Positions 1 to 8,840 are shown, counted from the first letter of the stretch. The stretch is DNA of 64,000 nt from Caproicibacterium lactatifermentans (GCF_013315815.1 NZ_CP046051.1:558001-622000); one strand, 5' to 3'. A program made the numbers and translations. Notes: a model not told the origin generated them from the letters alone.

Positions 1-2090
1 AAGACCTGCTGAACTCTGCCGGCATTAACCCCAATGTATTTGAAGATGTGGAAGATGATGCGCTTGGCAATGGCGGTTTGGGAAGACTTGCCGCCTGCTT
101 CTTGGACAGCGCCGCCACACAGGGCATTCCGCTCATGGGGTATGGCATTCGCTATCGGTATGGTCTCTTTAAACAGCGTTTTGCCTACGGCTATCAGGAA
201 GAGGATGCCGATGACTGGCTGGCATGGGGTGACCCGTGGAGTGTGCGCCGTGAGGACCAGAAGGTTCGTGTGAACTTTGGGGACCAAAGCGTTTGGGCTG
301 TGCCATATGATATGCCGATTATCGGCTACGGCGGCAAAGTAGTGAATACACTGCGCCTGTGGCAGGCAGAAGCAATTCAGCCTTTCAATTTCCGTTTGTT
401 CAATGACCAAAAATATCAGGAAGCCGTTCAGCAGAAAAATGATGCTGAAGCGATTTCCGCGGTTCTGTACCCCAATGATGACACGGACGCGGGCAAACGT
501 CTGCGTTTAAAACAGCAATACTTTTTCTCCAGTGCCTCTCTGCAGAGCATTTTTGCGGACTATACCGCTAAGTGCGGGACAGACTACAGCAAATTTGCGG
601 AACAGTATGCCATTCAGCTGAACGATACGCACCCGACCGTTTCGATTCCGGAACTCCTGCGTTTGCTGATGACACAGGGACATATGGGGTTTGAGCCGGC
701 ATTCCAGGTGGTACAAAAGACATTTGCGTACACGAATCATACCATCATGGCCGAGGCACTGGAAAAATGGAACCTCAGTCTGTTCCAGTCCGTTTTGCCG
801 GAAGTTTATCCCTACGTTGTGATGATTCAGAACCGCCTTTCCAATGAACTGGTCAAAAAGAACATCACGGAAACCGGAAAATACAACATCATTCAGGACG
901 GCATGATTCATATGGCCCGCATGGCCATCTATTCTACCCATTCCACGAACGGTGTTGCCAAGATTCATACGGAAATCATTAAGCACAGTGCTCTGCCGGA
1001 GTGGTATGCGCTGTATCCGGAACGCTTTAACAACAAGACAAACGGCGTTACACAGCGCCGCTGGCTTGCTCTGTGCAACCGGGAGCTGGCGGACTTTATT
1101 ACCGAACGTATCGGTAGCGGCTGGGTAACTGATTTTTCACAGATGTCCCGGCTGAAGCCCTATGCCGAGGACCAATCTTCCCGGCAGCGTTTCCTGGAAA
1201 TCAAGCAGGAAAAGAAAAATCAGCTGGCGGATTATATGTACCGCAAAGACCGCTTTGGCCTCAACACAAGCAACATTTTTGATATTCAGGTAAAGCGTCT
1301 GCACGAATATAAACGGCAGCTGCTTAATGCTTTTTCCATTTTGGATATGTATTTTGGCATTAAGGACGGCCGCATTCAGGGTTTCCATCCAACGACCTTT
1401 ATTTTTGGTGCCAAGGCAGCCCCCGGCTATTACCGCGCCAAAGGCATTATCAAGTTTATCAATGAAGTAGCTAATCTTGTGAACTATGACAATGCGGTCA
1501 ACCGCAGAATGCAGGTAATCTTCGCCAGCAACTACAATGTTTCCTATGCGGAAAAGCTCATTCCCGCCGCGGATATCAGTGAACAGATTTCCACAGCCGG
1601 AACAGAGGCTTCCGGCACCAGTAACATGAAGTTCATGATGAACGGCGCAGTTACATTGGGTACTTACGACGGCGCCAATATTGAAATTGTGCAGAATGCC
1701 GGAGAAGAGAACAACTATATTTTCGGTGCACGGGTAGAGGACCTGGACAAAATAAAGGATACATATGACCCCGTTAAACTGTATGAGAAAGAACCGCGCA
1801 TCCGCCGTGTGGTGGATACCCTGATTGACGGCACACTTACGGACGGCGGTTCCGGCTGGTTTGCGGAACTATATGATTCTCTGCTGAAAGGCGCCAGCTG
1901 GCACAAACCGGACAATTATTACCTGTTGCTGGACTTCCTGCCTTACTGTGATGCCCGTCTGCAGGCAAACCATGACTATGCTGACCGGCAAGCCTTTGCG
2001 AAAAAGTGCCTGCTGAATATTGCGGCGGCAGGACCCTTTACCAGCGACCGCACCATTCGTCAGTACGCGGACGAAATCTGGCATATATAA
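1..2090 (+). CDS. glgP: Glycogen/starch/maltodextrin phosphorylase, 5' end missing
   Basis: Phosphorolysis of alpha-1,4-glucans to glucose-1-phosphate in the cytoplasm; PLP-dependent GT35 family. The frame is open from base 3 and the true start lies before the window, so about 695 of the roughly 800 residues usual for the family are present. Seen directly: the glycine-rich segment GNGGLGRLAACFLDS near the 5' edge, NDTHP (substrate site region), KRLHEYKRQ, and the PLP-lysine motif EASGTSNMKFMMNG with the lysine codon at 1629-1631, followed by GTYDGANIEI. The protein is complete at the C-terminus and is followed by a strong terminator. Identity is secure; whether glycogen or maltodextrin is the preferred substrate cannot be read here. 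Confidence 0.96.
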   Translation, partial: DLLNSAGINPNVFEDVEDDALGNGGLGRLAACFLDSAATQGIPLMGYGIRYRYGLFKQRFAYGYQEEDADDWLAWGDPWSVRREDQKVRVNFGDQSVWAVPYDMPIIGYGGKVVNTLRLWQAEAIQPFNFRLFNDQKYQEAVQQKNDAEAISAVLYPNDDTDAGKRLRLKQQYFFSSASLQSIFADYTAKCGTDYSKFAEQYAIQLNDTHPTVSIPELLRLLMTQGHMGFEPAFQVVQKTFAYTNHTIMAEALEKWNLSLFQSVLPEVYPYVVMIQNRLSNELVKKNITETGKYNIIQDGMIHMARMAIYSTHSTNGVAKIHTEIIKHSALPEWYALYPERFNNKTNGVTQRRWLALCNRELADFITERIGSGWVTDFSQMSRLKPYAEDQSSRQRFLEIKQEKKNQLADYMYRKDRFGLNTSNIFDIQVKRLHEYKRQLLNAFSILDMYFGIKDGRIQGFHPTTFIFGAKAAPGYYRAKGIIKFINEVANLVNYDNAVNRRMQVIFASNYNVSYAEKLIPAADISEQISTAGTEASGTSNMKFMMNGAVTLGTYDGANIEIVQNAGEENNYIFGARVEDLDKIKDTYDPVKLYEKEPRIRRVVDTLIDGTLTDGGSGWFAELYDSLLKGASWHKPDNYYLLLDFLPYCDARLQANHDYADRQAFAKKCLLNIAAAGPFTSDRTIRQYADEIWHI

Positions 2091-2121
2091 TTGCGTACCC
2101 ATTCTTTGCGCAAATAAAAGC

Positions 2122-2164
2122 GGCCCCTGCCGTAGGACAAAATCCTGCGGCAGGGGCCTTTTCT
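2122..2164 (+). terminator. Intrinsic terminator of glgP
   Basis: A 16-bp stem, nearly perfect (2122-2137 with 2143-2158, one G-T pair), with a 5-base loop, then TTTTCTATTT. An A-rich stretch precedes it, so it may also end the convergent histidine phosphatase transcript. Confidence 0.9.
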
Positions 2165-2228
2165 ATTTCTTCTGTTTTTGTTTGTGAGAAACCAGCCGCT
2201 TTTTTCCAGCTGACAGCAGATATTCCTT

Positions 2229-2840
2229 TTAATATGTATAGGCGGGATATGCCAAAGGTACGGGGAGAGGCAGTGCCACTTCATCCGGGGACCGGTTGCA
2301 GTAGCAAATCTGCATTTTTCCGTTGGTACAGTCGATACGGCTGATGCCACCGTTTTTCAGTACGGTTTTTCCGGTGCCGGCACTGCCGCCGGAAAGCACA
2401 TACAGCAGTGCGTTGATGGCGGCACCATGCGATACCATAACAACGTTTTGAAAAGTGCGGCCGCTGTAATCCGCCAGTACAGCAAGCATACGGTCAATCA
2501 GATTATCCCGGCTTTCCAGCGGAATAGAAGCGCCGGAAAGGTACATTTTCCGCCGCTCCACTGGTGTCATGCCGGACAGCGGGCCGAAGTCACGCTCAAT
2601 CAGGCGGCGGTCCAGCCGCACTGGATAAACGTGTACAGCGGCGGCGATGAGTTCAGCGGTCTTTTTGGCACGCTGCAGCGGGCTGGACAGAATGCAGTCA
2701 ATTCCGAGCGGGACAAGCGCTCTGCCGCACAGCTCAGCCTGCCTTTTTCCGGAAGCATTCAGGTGAATATTTTCCCGTCCTTGAACCCGCCGCTGGCGGT
2801 TCCAGTTCGTTTCACCATGACGAACCAGATAAATTGTCAT
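2229..2840 (-). CDS. Histidine phosphatase (phosphoglycerate-mutase-like) family protein
   Basis: A 203-residue cytoplasmic phosphatase of the histidine phosphatase superfamily. The N-terminus has the phospho-histidine motif LVRHGETNWN, the middle ERDFGPLSGM, and the second catalytic histidine appears in VMVSHGAAINALLY. The family covers broad-specificity phosphatases, alpha-ribazole phosphatase (CobC) and phosphoglycerate mutases; the neighbours do not point to cobalamin synthesis, so the substrate is unknown. The frame is open to 2870, but the ATG at 2840 starts directly at MTIYLVRHGET and has GGGAGG about 9 bases upstream, so it is preferred. It converges on glgP across the shared terminator. 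Confidence 0.88.
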   Translation of the reverse strand: MTIYLVRHGETNWNRQRRVQGRENIHLNASGKRQAELCGRALVPLGIDCILSSPLQRAKKTAELIAAAVHVYPVRLDRRLIERDFGPLSGMTPVERRKMYLSGASIPLESRDNLIDRMLAVLADYSGRTFQNVVMVSHGAAINALLYVLSGGSAGTGKTVLKNGGISRIDCTNGKMQICYCNRSPDEVALPLPVPLAYPAYTY

Positions 2841-3133
2841 ACCAGCAGCCCTCCCGCCCTGTATTTGCACAGCCTTTCGCTTTCTTGCAACTTTCCCTTT
2901 ACAATACTATTGTAACTATTGTAGCAAAAAAAATCGAAAAAAGAAAGCTGAAAAGTGTGGAGAAGGCGGTTCTCATTAAAAAAGGAAATAGTTACAAATC
3001 CGTTTATTGACAAATGACAAATAAAGCCGGTATAATCAAATTACAAAGTGTATCTGCCATTTTTTATAAAAATTTCTGTATAAAGGAACAAGGATATACG
3101 CTTTTAGACAAATTTTTGGCAGTCGGACCATAG
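2841..3133. other. Non-coding interval with an AT-rich block and an orphan promoter
   Basis: No open frame with a ribosome site is seen. The stretch holds the presumed promoter region of the histidine phosphatase (imperfect inverted repeat around 2901-2923) and a plus-strand promoter at 3007-3036 that has no gene directly downstream. Confidence 0.6.
3007..3036 (+). promoter_or_regulatory. Near-consensus sigma-A promoter with no coding sequence downstream
   Basis: TTGACA at 3007-3012, an 18-bp spacer and TATAAT at 3031-3036. Transcription would start near 3043 and run antisense through the YdcZ-type gene at 3134-3565. Confidence 0.6.
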
Positions 3134-3565
3134 TCATCCTTTGTACTTAAAAAGCAGGACACCGCCAATCATCAGTGCAGTGCCAGCATATTTCTGCCAG
3201 CCGAACGGTATGCGGGTAGTGCCGAACCACCCCATCGCGTCAATAAGTGCTGCGGCCGTCAGCTGTGCAATGAGAATGATGCACACAGCAACGGTTGCAC
3301 CCAATCCTTTCATAGCGAGCATGACGGTAATGGTAATCACCATGCCCAATACGCCGCCCAGCAAATACAGACGGCTGGTGTGTGCCAAGGCAGAGAAGTT
3401 TCCTTTTCCAAGTAACAGCACAGCCAGCAGGGAAAAGGCGAACGCAATGCCCTGTACCAGCAGATTGGCCTCGTATAGGCCAATGTGTTCCCCCAGCCGT
3501 GTGTTTAGTACACCTTGAACACTCATGGCGGCGCCAGCCAGTACACTGCACAGCAAACCCAGCAT
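3134..3565 (-). CDS. DMT-superfamily transporter, YdcZ (DUF606) type
   Basis: A 143-residue, very hydrophobic inner-membrane protein with about five predicted transmembrane segments and short polar loops. The N-terminal MLGLLCSVLAGAAMSVQGVLN segment and the glycine-rich helices match the small DMT (drug/metabolite transporter) proteins of the YdcZ/DUF606 group, usually 140-150 residues. These are half-size members thought to work as homo- or heterodimers; the substrate is unknown. The start ATG at 3565 has AAAGGAG upstream on the minus strand. No partner gene is adjacent, so a homodimer is more likely. An orphan promoter just beyond its 3' end would make antisense RNA. Confidence 0.82.
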   Translation of the reverse strand: MLGLLCSVLAGAAMSVQGVLNTRLGEHIGLYEANLLVQGIAFAFSLLAVLLLGKGNFSALAHTSRLYLLGGVLGMVITITVMLAMKGLGATVAVCIILIAQLTAAALIDAMGWFGTTRIPFGWQKYAGTALMIGGVLLFKYKG

Positions 3566-3794
3566 GACGGTCGCTCCTTTCTGGTATTAAATTTTGAAAT
3601 GCTGTTTTCTACAGACAATGTTCCCGCCGGACAGCAAAAAAATACGGTTCCCGGCACAGGAACCGAAAAAATGTGCCTATTCCTTTCTTTTGACAGAGTT
3701 TTCAGAAAAAAACTGGTATTCTTTTATATCCCCAACAGGCAAAACAAAAGAAAGGCGGCCTTACTTTATGCCACGCAGAAAAAAAGAGGAAAAT

Positions 3795-4040
3795 ATGACC
3801 TATGAAGAACGAATCCAGGACATTGACAGGCGCATTGCCCAGTGCAAGGAAACAGTTTCACAGCTACGCAGTCAGCGCCGACAGCTGGAAAAGGAACGGG
3901 ACGAAGAAGCCATGCAGCGCATTTATGCCTATATCCGTTCCTCAGATATGAGCCCCGCTCAATTTTTGGACCTATTGCAGGAACAGGATACGCAGGATAC
4001 AGCAGGGGAGGAGAAAACGGAAACGTCCCTCAATCCTTAA
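3795..4040 (+). CDS. Small coiled-coil protein, DUF4315-like
   Basis: An 81-residue charged protein. Residues 1-45 form a heptad-patterned helix rich in E, R, K and Q (IQDIDRRIAQCKETVSQL), followed by IYAYIRSSDMSPAQFLDLL. This two-part layout resembles DUF4315 proteins often found on conjugative elements, but nothing else here is conjugative. The frame is open from 3594; ATG 3795 is chosen because AGAGGA stands 4-5 bases upstream and the conserved-looking part begins there. ATG 3768 is the alternative. It ends 11 bases inside the convergent acylphosphatase gene. Function is unknown. Confidence 0.65.
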   Translation: MTYEERIQDIDRRIAQCKETVSQLRSQRRQLEKERDEEAMQRIYAYIRSSDMSPAQFLDLLQEQDTQDTAGEEKTETSLNP

Positions 4041-4299
4041 TGCGAAATGTGGTTTCTCCGGGACAGTCCGGCAGCTTTCGACATTTGATGTGTTCTACTT
4101 CGGCCCAGCGGTTCCCGCTTTGCACTTCCTGCAGGAAGTCTTTCAGGGCACGGGGACTGCCTTGTGCCTCTATAGAGACACTGGTGTCCCATTCATTTTT
4201 TATCCACCCGGTCAGTCTGAGCTTTTCGGCGGATTGGCAGACCGTATAACGAAAGCCAACACCCTGTACCAGACCGGTCACCCGTAGTGCATACCGCAT
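4030..4299 (-). CDS. acyP: Acylphosphatase
   Basis: An 89-residue cytosolic enzyme that hydrolyses the carboxyl-phosphate bond of acylphosphates such as carbamoyl phosphate and 1,3-bisphosphoglycerate. The signature GLVQGVGFRYTV supplies the catalytic arginine, and GWIKNEWDTSVSIEAQG supplies the catalytic asparagine; length is typical. The frame is open much further upstream (to 4683), but only the part from ATG 4299 matches the family, and AAGGAG precedes it. Transcribed from a promoter at 4333-4361, away from the L,D-transpeptidase gene. Its last 11 bases overlap the convergent small coiled-coil gene. Confidence 0.92.
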   Translation of the reverse strand: MRYALRVTGLVQGVGFRYTVCQSAEKLRLTGWIKNEWDTSVSIEAQGSPRALKDFLQEVQSGNRWAEVEHIKCRKLPDCPGETTFRIKD

Positions 4300-4332
4300 G
4301 ATTGTTTTCGTCTCCTTTTTTCTTTTTATTTT

Positions 4333-4361
4333 ATTATAACGGCGGCGGTGCTTTCCTGCAA
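4333..4361 (-). promoter_or_regulatory. Probable sigma-A promoter of acyP
   Basis: On the minus strand, TTGCAG (4356-4361), a 17-bp spacer and TATAAT (4333-4338), about 34 bases before the acyP start. The -35 is weak, the -10 perfect. Confidence 0.55.
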
Positions 4362-4489
4362 GCGAGTACTTTCCGGTACAGAAGAAGGTTCTTTGCAAAA
4401 AGACAGGCGGAGAACCCGCTCGGTCAGCACACGGCCGGCAGTCCCTGCGACTGCTCAGCTGTCGGCAGAGCAGAAAGGAGAGAAGAGAC

Positions 4490-7018
4490 ATGAAATCCAA
4501 ACGAAGGAAACAGGTTACAACCCTGTTGACAGCAGCGGTCGCTTTTGCGGCAGCCGCTGTCCTTACCATCATGCCGGCGGCAGCCGAGGACGGCGGCTCC
4601 CTAACACCACAGTCGTCAGCCAGCAGTTCTGCCGTGCAGCCTGCTTTGCAGGGACAGACACAGGCAAAGCAGGAAAACAGCATGGACAGCAGTCAGCCAA
4701 ATTCCTCCTCACAGGACACGCAGGATTCACAAACAGCGGATACAGCCAGCGATGTACAGGTTACTTTGGACACAGTCGAACCGTACACCTTTACGGAACT
4801 GGGAAAACGCTATACCGTGCTGATTCGTACAAAACCGGATAGATGGCCGGCGGTTGTCAGCAGCAATCCTTCTGCGGTAACAGTCAGCAATCCCACATGG
4901 AACGCAAAGGTACAGGGCTATCTGTGTACGCTGACCGCTGTGGGTGAGGGAAATGCGCAAATTCAGGTACAGGCGGGCCATACGCAGAAGGTACTAGAAA
5001 CGGAAGTGAAAGTGCCGCCTGTGCAGCTGTGGACAGATACTTCTTCCTATACGTTCCATACAGCGGGCCAACAGTATACCGTATTGATTCGCACTTCTCC
5101 GGCAGTGAAACCCATTGTGGTCAGCAGTGACACAAGCGTTGTGACAACTGCGGCTCCGGTGTGGAATGCCGGAGCAAAAGGGTATCTGTGTACGCTGACC
5201 GCTGTGGGTGAGGGAAATGCGCAAATTCAGGTACAGGCAGGCCATACGCAGAAGGTAATAGAAACGGAAGTGAAAATACCGCCTGTGCAGCTGTGGACAG
5301 ATACTTCTTCCTATACGTTCCATACAGCGGGTCAACAGTATACTGTATTGATTCGCACTTCTCCGGCAACGAAACCCATTGTGGTCAGCAGTGACACAAG
5401 CGTTGTGACAGCCGCGGCCCCGGTGTGGAATGCCGGAGCAAAAGGGTATCTGTGCAAGCTGACTGCCGTGAACACGGGAAATGCGCAAATTCAAGTACAG
5501 GCAGGCCATACACAGAAGGTAATGGAAACGGAAGTGAAAATGCCGCCTGTGCAACTGTGGACAGATACTTCTTCGTATACGTTCCATACAGCGGGCCAAC
5601 AATATACCGTATTGATTCGCACTTCTCCGGCAGTGAAACCCATTGTGGTCAGCAGTGACACAAGCGTTGTGACAGCTGCGGCTCCGGTGTGGAATGCCGG
5701 AGCAAAAGGGTATCTGTGCAAGCTGACGGCGGTAGGCGAGGGCGACGCAGAGGTCGCTGTTCGGGCAGGCAGCTCAGAAAAAAAGATTGCGGTGCGGTTT
5801 GTGACGACCATTGGCCGCGACACTCTTGCCTATACATTCCATACGCCGGGGCAAACCTACCACATGGGGCTGTCCACTTCTACAGGCGAACAGCCGCAGA
5901 TTGTTTCCTCTGACCCCGATGTTGTCAAAGTGGTCTTCACGGTTCCTAACCCCAGCCATCAGGGATTCCTGCTGTGTAAGCTACAGGCAGGCGAAAAAGA
6001 GGGAACCGCCGACATTACCATCACGGCGGGGAGGGCCAAGGCAGTAACAACCATTACCAATGACTTTCGGCCGGTTAATCTTTCTATAGATACCAGCTCT
6101 TATACATTCTATTATCCGGGCCAGCGGTATACAGTGCTGGCGACTGTAGCCGACAACACACCAGCAATCGTTTCATCCGAAGATTTATCTGTTGTTTCTC
6201 AACAGCTGAAAAGTGACGGGAACGGCCGCTGGCTGATTCAACTGGTAGCCCAGCGGAGCGGGGAAACAAAAATCCATGTGCGTGCCGGCAGCAGCGAAAA
6301 GGTGCTTCCGGTGAAGGTTTCGGACGAGCGACTGACCATAACAGCAAATGCTTCGGGACATACGTTTTATGGATTGGGGCAAAGCTACACATTCTTGTTC
6401 CATACCTCGCATAATTTGGCGCCGCAGTTTTCTAGTTCCAACAATTATGTAGCCGTTGTGCAGAATTTGGGGTGGAATGCTTTACAGCAGGGCTATCAGT
6501 GCAGAGTAACTTCGCGGGGGACCGGTTCCGCTTCCATTTCTGCTTACATAGGCAGTGCCGCCAGAACATCGGTCAGTGTCAGTGTTGTCAATACAGATGA
6601 AAGTCAGATGCGGCAGCGTGCACAGCAGTACAGCAGTTCCACAAAATATCTGTTCCTTGTCAACACCTCCACACACCGGGTAGGTGTTTATACGGGACAG
6701 AGCGGAAACTGGAGCCAGCTGCATTACTGGGCCTGTACAACCGGCGCTTCGGCAACACCAACGATTCACGGTGTCTTCCACATACAGTCCCGCGGCTACT
6801 ACTTTGATTCCGGTTCTGTGCGCTGCTTCTACTATACACAGATTTACGGTGGCTATATGTTCCACTCTGTTTTGTATGCGCAGACCGCTTCTCCCAGCCA
6901 AGTGGTGGACGGCCGCCTTGGGCAGGCACTGTCCCACGGCTGTATACGCTTGCAGCTGGAAAATGCAAGGTGGATATATATGTATGTGCCGTTTGGTACA
7001 ACCGTTGTCATTTACTAA
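4490..7018 (+). CDS. Secreted repeat-containing L,D-transpeptidase (YkuD domain)
   Basis: An 842-residue exported protein that probably makes 3-3 crosslinks in, or attaches proteins to, peptidoglycan. Residues 1-32 are a signal peptide (KSKRRK, hydrophobic core, AAA cleavage region), 33-88 a Ser/Gln-rich linker, about 89-700 seven tandem units of roughly 85-88 residues with a beta-sandwich-like pattern (YTF...GQxYTVL...VVSSDxSVV...LTAV), and 710-842 a YkuD domain ending with SHGCIRL, where C818 is the expected nucleophile. Units 2-4 are almost identical in DNA as well as protein. Seven repeats ahead of YkuD is unusual; most homologues have peptidoglycan-binding or a few Ig-like domains. AAAGGAG lies 9 bases before the ATG. 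A bidirectional terminator follows. Confidence 0.9.
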   Translation: MKSKRRKQVTTLLTAAVAFAAAAVLTIMPAAAEDGGSLTPQSSASSSAVQPALQGQTQAKQENSMDSSQPNSSSQDTQDSQTADTASDVQVTLDTVEPYTFTELGKRYTVLIRTKPDRWPAVVSSNPSAVTVSNPTWNAKVQGYLCTLTAVGEGNAQIQVQAGHTQKVLETEVKVPPVQLWTDTSSYTFHTAGQQYTVLIRTSPAVKPIVVSSDTSVVTTAAPVWNAGAKGYLCTLTAVGEGNAQIQVQAGHTQKVIETEVKIPPVQLWTDTSSYTFHTAGQQYTVLIRTSPATKPIVVSSDTSVVTAAAPVWNAGAKGYLCKLTAVNTGNAQIQVQAGHTQKVMETEVKMPPVQLWTDTSSYTFHTAGQQYTVLIRTSPAVKPIVVSSDTSVVTAAAPVWNAGAKGYLCKLTAVGEGDAEVAVRAGSSEKKIAVRFVTTIGRDTLAYTFHTPGQTYHMGLSTSTGEQPQIVSSDPDVVKVVFTVPNPSHQGFLLCKLQAGEKEGTADITITAGRAKAVTTITNDFRPVNLSIDTSSYTFYYPGQRYTVLATVADNTPAIVSSEDLSVVSQQLKSDGNGRWLIQLVAQRSGETKIHVRAGSSEKVLPVKVSDERLTITANASGHTFYGLGQSYTFLFHTSHNLAPQFSSSNNYVAVVQNLGWNALQQGYQCRVTSRGTGSASISAYIGSAARTSVSVSVVNTDESQMRQRAQQYSSSTKYLFLVNTSTHRVGVYTGQSGNWSQLHYWACTTGASATPTIHGVFHIQSRGYYFDSGSVRCFYYTQIYGGYMFHSVLYAQTASPSQVVDGRLGQALSHGCIRLQLENARWIYMYVPFGTTVVIY
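4757..5812 (+). repeat. Four tandem 264-bp coding repeats in the L,D-transpeptidase
   Basis: Units begin at about 4757 (diverged), 5021, 5285 and 5549; the landmark GTGCARCTGTGGACAGATAC recurs at exactly 264-bp spacing (88 codons). Units 2-4 differ by only a few bases, and unit 4 diverges near its 3' end. This points to recent unequal recombination or gene conversion. Confidence 0.92.
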
Positions 7019-7030
7019 ACAATAGACAAT

Positions 7031-7082
7031 AAAAAGCAGCCTTTTGCCGACAGCAGGTTTGTGCCGGCAGGGGCTGCTTTTT
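7031..7082. terminator. Bidirectional terminator between L,D-transpeptidase and cysteine desulfurase
   Basis: AAAAAGCAGCC (7031-7041) pairs with GGCTGCTTTTT (7072-7082) around an inner TGCCG/CGGCA stem. The A-run and T-run serve both strands. Confidence 0.88.
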
Positions 7083-7096
7083 CTGTATGTTCTTAT

Positions 7097-8242
7097 TTAA
7101 AAACTGTGCAGGCGCTTGACAGCATCAGGAACCGCCTGCAGTAACTGGTCAACGTCCTCTTCTGTGTTCTGCACCCCCAAGGAGAAGCGAAGAGAACTAC
7201 GCGCAGCTTGGCGGTCCAGACCGATTGCCTGCAGTACATGGCTGGGCTCGATACTGCCAGCCGCACAGGCGGAACCGGCGGAAGCACAAATGCCCTGCTG
7301 GTCCAGCAGCAAAAGGAGTGCCTCGCCGTCCGTTCCCGGAAAACACAGGTTCAGGTGGCCCGGCAGACGGTGACTGCCGCCATTCCGAAAACAGCCGGGC
7401 ACAGCGGCCAGCAGGCCCCGCTCCAGCCGGTCACGCAGGGTGGAAACGCATTTCGTGTCCTGCTCCAATGCAGCGGTGCGTTCCCGCAAAGCGGCGGCTG
7501 TGCCGACAATGCCAGCCGTATTCTCGGTTCCGCCGCGCCGTCCCTGTTCCTGTGCGCCGCCGCACAGAAGATTGGCCGGATGCAGCCCGCGGCGGATGTA
7601 CAGCACGCCGCAGCCCTTTGGCCCGCCGAACTTGTGGGCGGAAAGGGAGAGCAGGTCAATATTGTTCAGATGTACATTGATAGGCAAATGTCCCGCAGCC
7701 TGTACAGCGTCCGTATGGAATGGCACATCGGCGGTGCGGCAGATATCGGCCAGCTGACGCACCGGCTGAACGGTGCCAAGTTCATTGTTGGCGTACATGA
7801 TGCTGACCAGCGCAGTTTTAGGCGTTAGGGCAGCCTGCAGGTCTTCCGGACGAACATAGCCGTCCTTTGTTACCGGCAGGTAGGTGACGGAGAAGCCTTT
7901 TTGTTCCAGCGCCTGACAGGTATGCAGGACAGCATGGTGCTCAAATACAGAGGTAATGATGTGGCGGCGGCCGGATTTAGCCTGTTCAGCGGCCATGCCG
8001 CGCAGCGCCCAGTTATCACTTTCCGTACCGCAGGCGGTAAAATAAATTTCCTCCGGTGTGGCACCCAAGCAGGCGGCAATGCTGTCCCGTGCCTGCTCCA
8101 CGGCTTTGCGGGCACGGCGCCCAAGACTGTACAGGGCAGAGGGGTTGCCGTAGAACTCCGTCAGATACGGCATCATGGCTGTTAGTGCTTTTTGTGAAAG
8201 CGGCGTAGTAGCCGCGTTATCTGCATAAATGATTTTCTGCAT
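7097..8242 (-). CDS. Cysteine desulfurase (NifS/IscS family)
   Basis: A 381-residue PLP enzyme that takes sulfur from cysteine to form alanine and an enzyme persulfide, feeding Fe-S cluster or thio-cofactor synthesis. Seen: YADNAATTPLS at the N-terminus, HTDAVQAAGH, the PLP lysine K204 in LSAHKFGGPKG, and the catalytic cysteine loop GICASAGSACAAG near residue 326, with the short-loop arrangement of IscS-type enzymes. No iscU, thiI or mnmA lies nearby, so the acceptor is not indicated. The start lies 6 bases after the rnhA stop, and no good separate ribosome site is seen, so the two are probably co-transcribed and translationally coupled. Confidence 0.93.
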   Translation of the reverse strand: MQKIIYADNAATTPLSQKALTAMMPYLTEFYGNPSALYSLGRRARKAVEQARDSIAACLGATPEEIYFTACGTESDNWALRGMAAEQAKSGRRHIITSVFEHHAVLHTCQALEQKGFSVTYLPVTKDGYVRPEDLQAALTPKTALVSIMYANNELGTVQPVRQLADICRTADVPFHTDAVQAAGHLPINVHLNNIDLLSLSAHKFGGPKGCGVLYIRRGLHPANLLCGGAQEQGRRGGTENTAGIVGTAAALRERTAALEQDTKCVSTLRDRLERGLLAAVPGCFRNGGSHRLPGHLNLCFPGTDGEALLLLLDQQGICASAGSACAAGSIEPSHVLQAIGLDRQAARSSLRFSLGVQNTEEDVDQLLQAVPDAVKRLHSF

Positions 8243-8248
8243 GATTTT

Positions 8249-8692
8249 TCATCCATTCTTAATCTGCATCCACTGCGAAACAGCAAGCCTGTCGCAGCGC
8301 TCATTTTCCGGGTGGCCGGCGTGGCCTTTCACCCAGACGAATGTAACTTTGTGGCGTTCCAGCTGCGGCAGCAGCTGCTGCCATAGGTCGCGGTTGAGGG
8401 CAGGTTTGCCGTCCGCTTTTTTCCAGCCGCGGCGCTGCCACGAACGCAGCCAGCCTTTGCTGACCGCGTCACATACATAGCGGCTGTCTGTGGTCAGCGT
8501 CACTTCGCAGGGCTCCTTCAGGCAGGCGAGAGCCTTAATGACGGCGGTCAGTTCCATGCGGTTGTTGGTCGTTTCCGTTTCACCGCCGCACAGTTCCTTT
8601 TCGGCAGCTTTATAGCGCAGCACGGCACCCCACCCACCAGGACCGGGGTTGCCGGAACACGCGCCGTCCGTAAAAATATCCAAATGTTTCAT
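8249..8692 (-). CDS. rnhA: Ribonuclease HI
   Basis: Degrades the RNA strand of RNA-DNA hybrids. About 147 residues, the usual size. All four catalytic acids of the RNase H fold are in place: [31 protein letters not shown] and [18 protein letters not shown] supplies the flexible histidine loop. The frame is open to 8770, but homology starts at MKHLDIF (ATG 8692). GGAG is 14 bases before that ATG and 8 bases before an in-frame GTG at 8698, so translation may begin two codons earlier. First gene of a two-gene unit with the cysteine desulfurase. Confidence 0.93.
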   Translation of the reverse strand: MKHLDIFTDGACSGNPGPGGWGAVLRYKAAEKELCGGETETTNNRMELTAVIKALACLKEPCEVTLTTDSRYVCDAVSKGWLRSWQRRGWKKADGKPALNRDLWQQLLPQLERHKVTFVWVKGHAGHPENERCDRLAVSQWMQIKNG

Positions 8693-8752
8693 TTGCACTT
8701 TGGCGGCTCCTTTTTTGTTGGCATATCCTATCAGCTTTTGGAAAACATTTTT

Positions 8753-8761
8753 AGTATACCA
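8753..8761 (-). promoter_or_regulatory. Extended -10 promoter of rnhA
   Basis: On the minus strand TGGTATACT, an extended -10 element, lies about 60 bases before the rnhA start; the -35 (TGGAAA) is weak. Confidence 0.5.
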
Positions 8762-8805
8762 CAGCGGCACGGATGTTTCCAGAAGAAGCGAAAGCGTTTC
8801 CGCTC

Positions 8806-8834
8806 TTGACAGGGTATGAAAATCAAGCTAAAAT
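8806..8834 (+). promoter_or_regulatory. Strong sigma-A promoter far upstream of ribonuclease J
   Basis: TTGACA (8806-8811), a 17-bp spacer and TAAAAT (8829-8834). Expected start near 8841, leaving a leader of about 615 bases before the rnj start codon. Confidence 0.75.
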
Positions 8835-8840
8835 AAAATG

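Noticed and set aside
3054..3122. CTGCCA...TGGCAG inverted repeat downstream of the orphan promoter
   Set aside because: Only six pairs separated by 57 bases, with T opposite T just inside; too weak to claim a structure.
4300..4683. N-terminal extension of the acylphosphatase frame
   Set aside because: The extra 128 residues are cysteine- and arginine-rich with no family match; acylphosphatases are about 90 residues and AAGGAG marks ATG 4299.
5012..5812. 264-bp tandem repeats as a mobile or CRISPR-like array
   Set aside because: The unit is a whole number of codons and lies in frame in one gene, so it is a protein-domain repeat.
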